Assembly (NCBI GenBank): GCA_045126815.1
Contig: JBGVPD010000043.1
Location: forward strand, 1 to 17,134
Reading direction: 5' to 3'
DNA from: RGIG1995 sp045126815
GTDB taxonomy: Bacteria; Bacillota; Clostridia; Oscillospirales; CAG-272
DNA: 17,134 nt
The translations under genes were made by a program, and so were the position numbers. The notes under the pieces were generated by a model. It saw nothing but the letters and a program-made list of their open reading frames with translations, was not told where the DNA came from and did no database searches. This document shows, piece by piece, positions 1 to 5,859 of the stretch (within the stretch, counting starts at the first letter, position 1; every line of letters starts with the position of its first letter).

Positions 1-1248
1 GCAACACTTGATACGACACAAATCGAAGTTAATCCTACGATGAGTGTAGCAGACGTTCTTGCAACAACAGGCTTGAAGATAGTTACAAGAAAAGCAGATA
101 AGTCAGCAGCAGTGCTTTTAAGTTATGCAGACTTGACACAGTTTGACGGAGCATCAACATCACCTAACGCACTTCAGTTCTATTTGGTAGACGAAGAAGG
201 TGTTGTAGGAAATGCAACAGCAAACATTCCTGCTTCGCCCAAACAGAAGGTAGCAATCAAGTCCGGAACAGTAACAGAAGGTGCTGTAACATCTCTTGCT
301 TCCACACTTAATCACGCATTCAAAGTATCTGACAAATCATTGTCACTCGCAAGCAATCTTATATTGAATATCAAGATAATGCCCGAAATACTTGCAGAAT
401 ACGGATACACAAATGCAACAGTAGATGTAGTATTCGGTAATGATACAACAACATTGACAGCAATTACTGAAGAAAGATTTGACGGCGAAAAAGCAGTTAA
501 CAACAGAGACTACTTCGCATTCGAGGGAATAGCTCCTCAGGGTATGGGCGATGAAATGACCATTACATTGAAAGCTATGCACGGTGAAGAAGCAGTTGAA
601 GCATATTCATTCGAATACAGCGTAAAAGACTACTGCATGGAATTGCTTGCTAAGAACGTAAGCGACGAACTCAACACACTTGTTGTTGACACATTGAACT
701 ATGGTACAGCAGCGCAGGAATTTACAAATTATAATCTTGAAAACCTTGCAAATGCTGATCTTACAGATGCTCAGAAAGCTATGGGTACACAGGAACTCCG
801 TACTCTCACATCTGTTAAGGATAAGGCGTTTGATACAATTGCTGATCCTACAGCTACAATCGGTGCCGGTGTATCACTCCAGAACTCAATTATGTTGAGA
901 TTTAAGGTAACGTTGAATTCACCCATTACCGAAACAATTAAGCTTAAGTTAATAAACCAAACAAATTCAGGTGTAGCAGAAATCACATACGATATGTTTG
1001 AAGCGACTGAAACTGAAAATGTATACTACGTATACGTTGACGGATTGAATGCTGATCAGGTTTCCGATGTGATTTTGGCAACTGTTTATGACGGCGAAAA
1101 TGCTATCAGTAACACATACAGATACAGCATTGAATCGTATGCTGCAAGTTATTATAACAGCACAGCATATCCCAAGGTTGCAAAGCTTGTAACTGCAATT
1201 ATCAAGTATAGCGATGCTGCAATAGCATACGCAAATCCCGCAGCGTAA
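1..1248 (+). CDS. C-terminal part of a secreted/surface protein (5' end outside window)
   Basis: The reading frame is open from base 1 to the TAA at 1246-1248, so this is the last 415 codons of a larger gene. The ATG at 40 has no ribosome binding site in front of it and is probably internal. The product is rich in Thr, Ala, Asn and Val, has few cysteines and no membrane segment in the visible part, as expected of an extracellular beta-rich protein. Two copies of one domain lie in tandem (about 349-729 and 874-1233), each ending in a helical stretch of the type L-x-x-x-L-N-Y-G-x-A-A-Q or its relative I-I-K-Y-S-D-A-A-I. From memory, that closing motif recurs at the C-terminus of large Clostridia surface proteins. 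No LPXTG anchor or dockerin is visible. A 44-aa peptide gene follows 31 bp downstream and is probably co-transcribed. The substrate or ligand is unknown. Confidence 0.75.
   Translation, partial: ATLDTTQIEVNPTMSVADVLATTGLKIVTRKADKSAAVLLSYADLTQFDGASTSPNALQFYLVDEEGVVGNATANIPASPKQKVAIKSGTVTEGAVTSLASTLNHAFKVSDKSLSLASNLILNIKIMPEILAEYGYTNATVDVVFGNDTTTLTAITEERFDGEKAVNNRDYFAFEGIAPQGMGDEMTITLKAMHGEEAVEAYSFEYSVKDYCMELLAKNVSDELNTLVVDTLNYGTAAQEFTNYNLENLANADLTDAQKAMGTQELRTLTSVKDKAFDTIADPTATIGAGVSLQNSIMLRFKVTLNSPITETIKLKLINQTNSGVAEITYDMFEATETENVYYVYVDGLNADQVSDVILATVYDGENAISNTYRYSIESYAASYYNSTAYPKVAKLVTAIIKYSDAAIAYANPAA
349..1233 (+). repeat. Tandem duplication of a ~120-residue protein domain
   Basis: Within the surface protein, the segment coded by 349-729 resembles the one coded by 874-1233. 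Both begin with S-L-x-x-S/N and a hydrophobic strand. They continue with a strand ending in L-K-A-M-H-G-E or L-A-T-V-Y-D-G-E, then Y-S-F-E-Y-S-V-K-D-Y or Y-R-Y-S-I-E-S-Y. They close with a helix L-N-T-L-V-V-D-T-L-N-Y-G-T-A-A or V-A-K-L-V-T-A-I-I-K-Y-S-D-A-A. Identity is low, so this is an old protein-level duplication and not a DNA repeat. The boundaries are approximate. Confidence 0.6.
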
Positions 1249-1279
1249 GAGAGTTTTCAGAAGAGGAGTGAATATAACA

Positions 1280-1414
1280 ATGAATAAAGAACAGTTTTTC
1301 GTTCCCACGATTGAAGTATTAAAGTTTTCTGAAAACAATGCAATACTTACAGCATCCAATCCTACGGTAGAAGGCCCCGGCGACAGAGTTGACCTTCCCG
1401 ACGATTTGGACTGA
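1280..1414 (+). CDS. Small 44-residue peptide downstream of the surface protein
   Basis: This short gene begins at ATG 1280 behind a strong ribosome binding site (AAGAGGAG, 1261-1268) and stops with TGA at 1412-1414. A rho-independent terminator follows about 20 bp later. The peptide has a positively charged N-terminus (M-N-K), a central P-T-I-E-V-L-K-F segment, then a T-A-S-N-P stretch, and a very acidic Gly/Pro/Asp tail ending D-L-P-D-D-L-D. It has no cysteine, no signal peptide and no membrane helix. From memory, similar short peptides with a P-x-[IM]-E-V-x-K-F core and a T-[AT]-S motif occur beside surface-protein genes in Clostridia, usually labelled hypothetical; this was not checked. 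The leader/core-like layout recalls a peptide precursor, but no maturation enzyme or transporter is in the window. The gene is likely real because of its ribosome binding site and its close position before a terminator. Its function is unknown. Confidence 0.7.
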   Translation: MNKEQFFVPTIEVLKFSENNAILTASNPTVEGPGDRVDLPDDLD

Positions 1415-1434
1415 TAGGGAATAATAAAATAATC

Positions 1435-1468
1435 AAAAGACACCGAGAAAAATCTCGGTGTCTTTTTT
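1435..1468 (+). terminator. Rho-independent terminator after the 44-aa peptide
   Basis: A perfect 11-bp stem (1438-1448 pairing with 1453-1463), extendable by three A-T pairs, closes an AAAA loop and runs into a T-rich tract. It ends the + strand unit of surface protein plus peptide. Read on the other strand the T tract is poorer, so use by the convergent small gene at 1572-1730 is less certain. Confidence 0.9.
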
Positions 1469-1571
1469 AGGTTTTATTACTGTTTTTTTACCTTAAAGAT
1501 TTTACGTAATATCGGTGCAAAAAATTTTGGTGACTTTATTATGACAATTTTCAAAAAAATGCCCCCTTTAA

Positions 1572-1730
1572 TTATTTTTGAATAATGTAGATAACACCTG
1601 CGGCAATAATGACCAAAGCTTCAATTATAGCCAAAAAATATGTTGGAAGAAAGAAAGCTAAGAGTATACCGCAACCGAAAGATGATACGATAAATCCGAG
1701 TGCCTTTAACAGTGCGTTATGTTGACACAT
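1572..1730 (-). CDS. Small two-helix membrane protein, 52 aa
   Basis: The frame begins at ATG (1730-1728) with an AAGGAG ribosome binding site at 1747-1742, an 11-nt spacer, and ends in TAA at 1574-1572. The protein starts M-C-Q-H and then has two hydrophobic segments, about residues 9-29 and 33-50. They are separated by F-L-P-T-Y, and the protein ends in Q-K. It is therefore probably a small integral membrane protein with a short hairpin. It has its own promoter-like -10 element upstream and lies beyond the terminator of the neighbouring - strand operon, so it is probably monocistronic. Similar tiny proteins are, as far as I recall, widespread in Clostridia without a known role. The good ribosome binding site, the clean frame and the coherent hydrophobic pattern support a real gene. 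Confidence 0.7.
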   Translation of the reverse strand: MCQHNALLKALGFIVSSFGCGILLAFFLPTYFLAIIEALVIIAAGVIYIIQK

Positions 1731-1765
1731 TTTTATTCTCGCTCCTTACTGATTTCTTTTATTAC

Positions 1766-1794
1766 ATTATATTCAAAAACGAAAAAAGAGTTAG
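1766..1794 (-). promoter_or_regulatory. Probable sigma-A promoter of the 52-aa membrane protein gene
   Basis: On the - strand a perfect TATAAT lies at 1771-1766, 35 bp before the start codon. With a 17-bp spacer the -35 would be CTAACT (1794-1789), a weak match. The -10 is convincing and the -35 is not. Confidence 0.45.
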
Positions 1795-1802
1795 TAAAAC
1801 AC

Positions 1803-1844
1803 AAAAAACACACTGTAAGATAAACATAACTTACAGTGTGTTTT
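1803..1844 (-). terminator. Rho-independent terminator of the four-gene uncharacterised operon
   Basis: A perfect stem of about 15 bp (1805-1819 with 1830-1844), loop 1820-1829, lies 8 bp after the stop codon of the gene ending at 1852. On the - strand it continues into a run of T. It is well placed to end the operon that starts near 4540. Confidence 0.85.
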
Positions 1845-1851
1845 ATAATTA

Positions 1852-2430
1852 TTATTTAAAGTAACGGTGTATTCTAAGTAACTTTCTAAATCTTCTGACG
1901 TATGCCGTTACAAAAAGTGTTAAGGTAAAATCAAAAAGAAACAGAGTAAAGTTTAAAAACAAAATAATGTATATACTTAAATTCTCAACGCCCGGAAACA
2001 GTAACTCTTTTGCAAAAAAGTAATAAACAGTTATTACTACGTTAAATACAAAAAGTTTTGATAACCAACTGATAAGCGGGGGGAGCATTTCAAGATATTT
2101 TTTCAGGATTGGATAAAAACCGAAAAACAAAACGTAAATAAGAACGACCGTTTTCGTCGGCAACAGCAAAAACGATATGGTTGACGTAGCCAAATACACA
2201 AGAGGAGGCATATATCCACCCATTTCGATCATAGAAACTATAATTAAAAATGATGCTATTGCTGCCACGGAAATATCCATAACTTCAATAACAGAGCCTA
2301 AAAACAGTATTACAACACCGAGGGCACACAGTATAGAAGAAAATGATATCTTTTTTGCAGCCGATATATTTTTATACGTGCTCTTTTGCTTAAAAGCTAT
2401 ATCAAACTTAAAATTTTTGTTTTTTTTCAT
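1852..2430 (-). CDS. Small polytopic membrane protein, unknown function
   Basis: The protein of 192 residues starts at ATG 2430, M-K-K-N-K-N-F-K-F, 4 bp after the stop of the J-domain gene. An open frame runs further upstream to 2559, but it only overlaps the J-domain gene and should not be included. After a basic cytoplasmic N-terminus (residues 1-29) there are about six hydrophobic segments, near 31-50, 53-70, 74-90, 95-113, 122-140 and 150-176. A positively charged C-terminus follows (V-R-R-F-R-K-L-L-R). Length and helix number resemble the S component of an energy-coupling-factor transporter, but no diagnostic motif is present and the assignment is only a suggestion. No strong ribosome binding site is visible, so translation is probably coupled to the upstream gene. 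It is the last gene of its operon. Confidence 0.8.
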   Translation of the reverse strand: MKKNKNFKFDIAFKQKSTYKNISAAKKISFSSILCALGVVILFLGSVIEVMDISVAAIASFLIIVSMIEMGGYMPPLVYLATSTISFLLLPTKTVVLIYVLFFGFYPILKKYLEMLPPLISWLSKLFVFNVVITVYYFFAKELLFPGVENLSIYIILFLNFTLFLFDFTLTLFVTAYVRRFRKLLRIHRYFK

Positions 2431-2434
2431 TGTA

Positions 2435-3052
2435 TCAGCAACACCGTATAAAGTCTCCGCCAAGACATTCACAGCAGCAGTCAGCGCACATAAGGGTGGT
2501 GCACATATCGCACGTAGAACAGCCTGTCCTATCCGTTGTTGATGCGCGGTAACCGCCAAAAGAGTTTGCGGAATTTTTGATCTTATTCAAAGCGTCTTGG
2601 TATTCGTAGTTGTCGGGATCCATATAACAAGCTGCCTCAAAAAACTTTTGCGCGTCAAAATACCAGCCTCTTCTTTCCAAAATACAACCTTTAAGGAAGT
2701 TCCATTCGCCGTTTCTGTCTTGATTAGGGATGTAGTTAAGCATAGTTTCGGCTTCGTGAAGTCTGTTGGCTCTGATGAGTTCGCGAATTCTTATATATTC
2801 TCCCGAATAAGTGGAATTATTACTGTTATTTCCGTAGGAAGAACGGTTTTGATGGTTGTTTTCGCTTCTTTCCTTTTGTATTCTGTCGTAAGCTTCGTTA
2901 ACCTCTTTCATTTTTTCGTTTACGAGGTCAGCCAAGGGATTGTTTATATAATTGTCGGGGTGATACTTACGTGCAAGTTCACGATATGCCTTTTTTATTT
3001 CTTCGTCAGATGCATCTTTTGATACACCGAGTATTTTGTAAGGGTCAGTCAT
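2435..3052 (-). CDS. J-domain (DnaJ-like) protein with TPR-like repeats and cysteine-rich tail
   Basis: The protein has 205 residues. Residues 4-60 form a J domain, D-P-Y-K-I-L-G-V at the start and the H-P-D tripeptide at 31-33 that stimulates DnaK ATPase. A low-complexity Asn/Ser linker follows (62-82). Two TPR-like helical repeats span about 86-157 (R-A-N-R-L-H-E-A-E and G-W-Y-F-D-A-Q-K-F-F-E-A-A). The last 28 residues hold ten cysteines, including a CCC at 192-194 and a terminal CC. It lacks the G/F region, zinc domain and C-terminal substrate domains of true DnaJ, so it is a specialised co-chaperone. The likely role is to recruit DnaK to a specific client, perhaps at the membrane. The start has a clear AAAGGAG ribosome binding site. 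The membrane protein gene begins 4 bp downstream. Confidence 0.88.
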   Translation of the reverse strand: MTDPYKILGVSKDASDEEIKKAYRELARKYHPDNYINNPLADLVNEKMKEVNEAYDRIQKERSENNHQNRSSYGNNSNNSTYSGEYIRIRELIRANRLHEAETMLNYIPNQDRNGEWNFLKGCILERRGWYFDAQKFFEAACYMDPDNYEYQDALNKIKNSANSFGGYRASTTDRTGCSTCDMCTTLMCADCCCECLGGDFIRCC

Positions 3053-3084
3053 TATCAGATTACTCCTTTTTTTGCAATTGTATG

Positions 3085-3963
3085 TTACGTATTTTTTACA
3101 AGATAATTGTTTTTGCTTAAAATATCTTCTTGAATTTTCGTATTACCAAGTCTTATTATGTTTGACAGTATCTCGTATACGTTTCTATCTGTATTGTCTA
3201 AAAGAGACAAAGCCTTGTCCGCTTCTGATAGTGTATTCAAAAGGGCAGTCAATATCATCTCTCCGTGTTTCTTCGCCTCATCTGCAGTTTTGAAAGTAGC
3301 GAGAAAAGGATTGTACGTTTTATTTTTTTCATCGCTGTCAATATCGTCAACAGCGTCTATAATATATATCCACTTGCCGATATTTTTACCTATCTCATAA
3401 GTTATTCTTTTGTTAGCCCCTTCATATCCGATTGAAAGAGCTTCTGCAAGAATAAGACCGAATTCTTCGGAGGGGATATCGATCGATGGGGTAAAGTCTT
3501 TTTCAATTTTTGAAAGATTGTTAAGTCTTTCTTCAACGAATTTATCAAATGCCGATATATTCTCGTCTTTACAAGCTTTTTTATGCAGTCTTTTTATCTC
3601 CGGCATAACAAGCTTACAAATAAAGCTTTTAAATCCGTCTTTATCGTTAATTTTATCCAAAAAGTCGTGGTAGAGCATAATAACCCCAACGTCAGAAGCC
3701 AGTGACAGCGCCGAATTTTCTTCCATCATAACTTTTTTCTTCGTAGGGTGGGCAATACATCTTTTCTTGGCAAAGCTAACGTTTTCGGGGGATGCGTAAA
3801 GCCGTAAGAGTACCATAAACACAAAGTCATAACTCAAAGACATTTTGTAAATATACGAGTATCTCTTGCCCATTACGCGACAAAGTCCGCAATATGCGCT
3901 TTTGTACAGATCGTATTCTTTTACTTTAAGCTCCCGATAATCAGGTTTTACATATCCGAACAT
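3085..3963 (-). CDS. DUF5685-like protein with Cys and Asp clusters
   Basis: The protein has 292 residues and starts M-F-G-Y-V-K-P-D, an N-terminus I associate with the DUF5685 family of Clostridia. Visible conserved-looking features are Y-C-G-L-C (Cys25 and Cys28), C-I-A-H-P (Cys69, His72) and an aspartate-rich motif D-A-V-D-D-I-D-S-D (203-211). The Cys/His set could bind a metal. The Asp motif sits in an otherwise helical protein and resembles the second Asp-rich motif of all-helical isoprenoid diphosphate synthases; this is a resemblance only. There is no signal peptide or membrane segment, so it is probably cytoplasmic. It lies 19 bp after the DUF47-like gene and 32 bp before the J-domain gene, in one operon. 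The ribosome binding site is weak (CGGGA). The function is unknown. Confidence 0.75.
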   Translation of the reverse strand: MFGYVKPDYRELKVKEYDLYKSAYCGLCRVMGKRYSYIYKMSLSYDFVFMVLLRLYASPENVSFAKKRCIAHPTKKKVMMEENSALSLASDVGVIMLYHDFLDKINDKDGFKSFICKLVMPEIKRLHKKACKDENISAFDKFVEERLNNLSKIEKDFTPSIDIPSEEFGLILAEALSIGYEGANKRITYEIGKNIGKWIYIIDAVDDIDSDEKNKTYNPFLATFKTADEAKKHGEMILTALLNTLSEADKALSLLDNTDRNVYEILSNIIRLGNTKIQEDILSKNNYLVKNT

Positions 3964-3982
3964 ATTTCTATTCCCGTAATTT

Positions 3983-4510
3983 TTATGTATTTTTTATTAC
4001 CGTCACAGCAGTAAATGTTAACACTTTGTCGGCTTTATCAAGACATATATTGATTTTATCGACAAAATTGTGGCGTATAATCATTTCGTAAGGGTTATAT
4101 TTATTCATATTATAATTTTGCTTTTCTCTTGTGATTTGAAAATCAATGATCTCTCGGTAACTATTCGGAAAGCCGTTTTTAAAGATTGAATAAATATGGT
4201 CACAAACATTTCTTATAGATCTTACCTCATTGTCGACCGCAAAATTTTGGCAGTAGTTATATTTAAAAACAATAAGGTCATAAAGTGCTTTGTTCAAATC
4301 GTGCAACATACCCGCTATAGAAGCAATATCTTCTCTGTCGATCGGTGGTACGAATTGATTATTTGCATAATCAAGACAGGTTAGAAGCTGTTTTCTTGAG
4401 TTCTCATATAACAAATGGTGGCGGTGTTCATCTTTTGTGACAAAGAGTTCGCAATACTTGAGCGGGATGGAAGACAGTTCCTCAAAAATAAATAAATTAT
4501 TCTTCTTCAC
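3983..4510 (-). CDS. Divergent DUF47/PhoU-like protein
   Basis: The chosen start is GTG at 4510-4508, because a GAGGAG ribosome binding site (4521-4516) lies 5 nt before it and a promoter lies just upstream. An in-frame ATG at 4555 would lie upstream of the predicted transcription start. The 175-residue protein is helical. The segment F-V-P-P-I-D-R-E-D-I (53-62) matches the hallmark of DUF47/PhoU-related proteins (typically F-x-T-P-x-D-R-E-D-I). The C-terminal pattern N-P-Y-E-M-I-I-R ... D-K-A-D-K-V ... V-I-K-N-T also follows that family. The family is linked to phosphate transport (Pit) control. Here the usual Asp pair after the hallmark is replaced (M-L-H-D-L-N-K-A-L) and no phosphate permease is adjacent. 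It is the first gene of the operon. Confidence 0.65.
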   Translation of the reverse strand: MKKNNLFIFEELSSIPLKYCELFVTKDEHRHHLLYENSRKQLLTCLDYANNQFVPPIDREDIASIAGMLHDLNKALYDLIVFKYNYCQNFAVDNEVRSIRNVCDHIYSIFKNGFPNSYREIIDFQITREKQNYNMNKYNPYEMIIRHNFVDKINICLDKADKVLTFTAVTVIKNT

Positions 4511-4545
4511 ATATTCTCCTCTAAGGTATATGCGTACTAAATAAC

Positions 4546-4575
4546 AGTATAACATACACTATACCCTAATTACAA
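4546..4575 (-). promoter_or_regulatory. Sigma-A promoter of the DUF47-like/DUF5685/J-domain operon
   Basis: On the - strand TTGTAA (4575-4570) and TATACT (4551-4546) are separated by 18 bp. The start of transcription would fall near 4540, about 30 bp before the GTG start and upstream of its ribosome binding site. This placement supports the GTG start choice. Confidence 0.6.
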
Positions 4576-4624
4576 CACATTTTTTCAAATATTTTATGAA
4601 TAATTATATGTACGCAATTCAAAA

Positions 4625-4680
4625 AGTATTCTTTTCTTGTAATTGTTAAAAATAAAAAAGAATAGTAAGAAAAGAATATT
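4625..4680. repeat. Inverted repeat between the divergent operon and ytvI
   Basis: Arms of 14 bp, 4625-4638 and 4667-4680, are inverted copies with one mismatch (a G-T pair in RNA), separated by 28 bp. The sequence is AT-rich (core TTCTTTTCTT / AAGAAAAGAA). The right arm ends 2 bp before the -10 element of ytvI. It could be a regulator-binding site or a chance pattern in AT-rich DNA. Confidence 0.5.
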
Positions 4681-4682
4681 TA

Positions 4683-4688
4683 TATAAT
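4683..4688 (+). promoter_or_regulatory. -10 element of the ytvI promoter
   Basis: A perfect TATAAT lies 24 bp before the ytvI start. The expected -35 position holds no TTGACA-like sequence with 16-18 bp spacing, so the promoter may need an activator or another sigma factor. The ribosome binding site GGGGGTG (4698-4704) follows directly. Confidence 0.4.
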
Positions 4689-4712
4689 AAACGTAGATGG
4701 GGGTGAAAAATT

Positions 4713-5777
4713 ATGGATTATTTACCTAAAGAGCCATACAAAAAAATACTTGTGCTTTTCTTGTATATAATTTTCGGTATAGCTGTCATATACATCTTTT
4801 TTAAATATTTGTTGAAATTATGTCTTCCTTTTATAATTGCGTTTCTAGTATCATTGATAATAAGACCAATGGCGGTTTATTTAAGCAAAAAAACTAAAAT
4901 ATCAAAAAAAGTTATAAGTGTCGTATTAGTTTTGGCAGTTCTTTTGTTGCTAGGCGGAATACTGTTTTGGGTAGTTGACAAATTAATGTACGAGTTTCGC
5001 GGAATTATAGAACTGATAAGTCGAAATTCTGATGAATGGATAGGGAAACTGCTTGAATTTTTTAACAACACGTCAGAAAAAATGCCTTTTATAAAAAGAT
5101 TTGGAAGCGAAGAAGAGTTGGTGCAGGTGTTAACTGGTTTTGCAGCGAATATACTTGAAAATTTTACTGCAAACGTTCCCAATATGCTTAAGACCTTTTT
5201 GACAATATTGCCTAATGCGCTTTTCGTATCACTTATTCTGATTATGGCGTCTTACTATTTTTGCGCAGATTATGATGAGATTTTTTCGTCTGTTATAAAG
5301 CTGTTTCCGAGTGTTGTAAAAGATAAAATAAAGGCAGGTAAAATGAAAGTAAAAAACGTAGGGAAAAGAGTGTTAAAAGGCTATCTTTTGACAATGGTAA
5401 TAACTTTTATACAGCTATATATAGGATTGTTGATCTTAAAAAGCGACTATGCGTTTACAGTGGCGTTTATAACCTCGCTGATTGACGTTCTTCCGGTAAT
5501 AGGTGTAGGCACGGTGTTGATACCATGGGCTATTGTAAAACTGATTTTAGGATCGTACTATCAAGGTTTTGGATTATTGATAATCTTTGCCGTTGTAAGT
5601 GTTGTGAGAGAGATACTTGAACCAAAGATCATCGGAAAAAGTTTGGGACTTCACCCTTTGGCAACGTTGTTTGCTATGTATATAGGCTTTGAATTATGTG
5701 GGTTCTGGGGATTGATATCTTTTCCCGTTTTGGTTATCGCTCTGAAATCGTTTGTCTATGACAACAAAAAAGCATAA
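4713..5777 (+). CDS. ytvI: YtvI-like sporulation integral membrane protein (AI-2E permease family)
   Basis: The protein of 354 residues has about seven to eight membrane helices in the layout of the AI-2E/PerM family. Two helices lie near the N-terminus (14-34, 36-54) and one at 68-88. A soluble amphipathic region spans about 90-160, and a C-terminal helix block begins near 165. Typical family signatures are visible: I-D-V-L-P-V-I-G-V-G-T near 258, E-P-K-I-I-G near 310 and L-G-L-H-P-L. Length and pattern fit the YtvI branch, whose members are named from sporulation genomics. The substrate is unknown; some AI-2E relatives export small molecules or exchange Na+/H+. The start has a GGGGGTG ribosome binding site 8 nt upstream. 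The gene is monocistronic, ending at a strong terminator shared with the convergent spo0A. Confidence 0.85.
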   Translation: MDYLPKEPYKKILVLFLYIIFGIAVIYIFFKYLLKLCLPFIIAFLVSLIIRPMAVYLSKKTKISKKVISVVLVLAVLLLLGGILFWVVDKLMYEFRGIIELISRNSDEWIGKLLEFFNNTSEKMPFIKRFGSEEELVQVLTGFAANILENFTANVPNMLKTFLTILPNALFVSLILIMASYYFCADYDEIFSSVIKLFPSVVKDKIKAGKMKVKNVGKRVLKGYLLTMVITFIQLYIGLLILKSDYAFTVAFITSLIDVLPVIGVGTVLIPWAIVKLILGSYYQGFGLLIIFAVVSVVREILEPKIIGKSLGLHPLATLFAMYIGFELCGFWGLISFPVLVIALKSFVYDNKKA

Positions 5778-5818
5778 AAAAACAAAAAACCGTGAGGGGA
5801 GCACGGTTTTTTGTTTTT
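5778..5818. terminator. Bidirectional terminator between convergent ytvI and spo0A
   Basis: A perfect 17-bp stem (5778-5794 with 5802-5818), loop AGGGGAG, carries a G/C core CCGTG/CACGG flanked by A and T runs on both sides. It therefore makes a U-tract in either direction. It lies just after the ytvI stop and 42 bp past the spo0A stop. Confidence 0.9.
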
Positions 5819-5859
5819 AAAGTTTATATAACTTTAAGGGGGAATAAATAGGGGATAGA

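Noticed and set aside
967..1443. 158-codon - strand frame opposite the surface protein and 44-aa peptide
   Set aside because: It is antisense to a coherent gene with good codon structure, crosses the gene boundary and has no ribosome binding site or recognisable motif.
2431..2559. N-terminal extension of the membrane protein (start at 2559, 43 more residues)
   Set aside because: It lies wholly within the J-domain gene in another frame. The M-K-K-N start at 2430, 4 bp after the J-protein stop, gives a normal basic N-terminus before the first helix.
4511..4555. ATG start at 4555 for the DUF47-like gene
   Set aside because: It would begin upstream of the predicted transcription start (near 4540) and has no ribosome binding site; the GTG at 4510 has GAGGAG 5 nt before it.
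5817..5837. 8-bp perfect AT-rich palindrome beside the ytvI/spo0A terminator
   Set aside because: Short and AT-only; it is probably chance or an accessory of the adjacent strong terminator.
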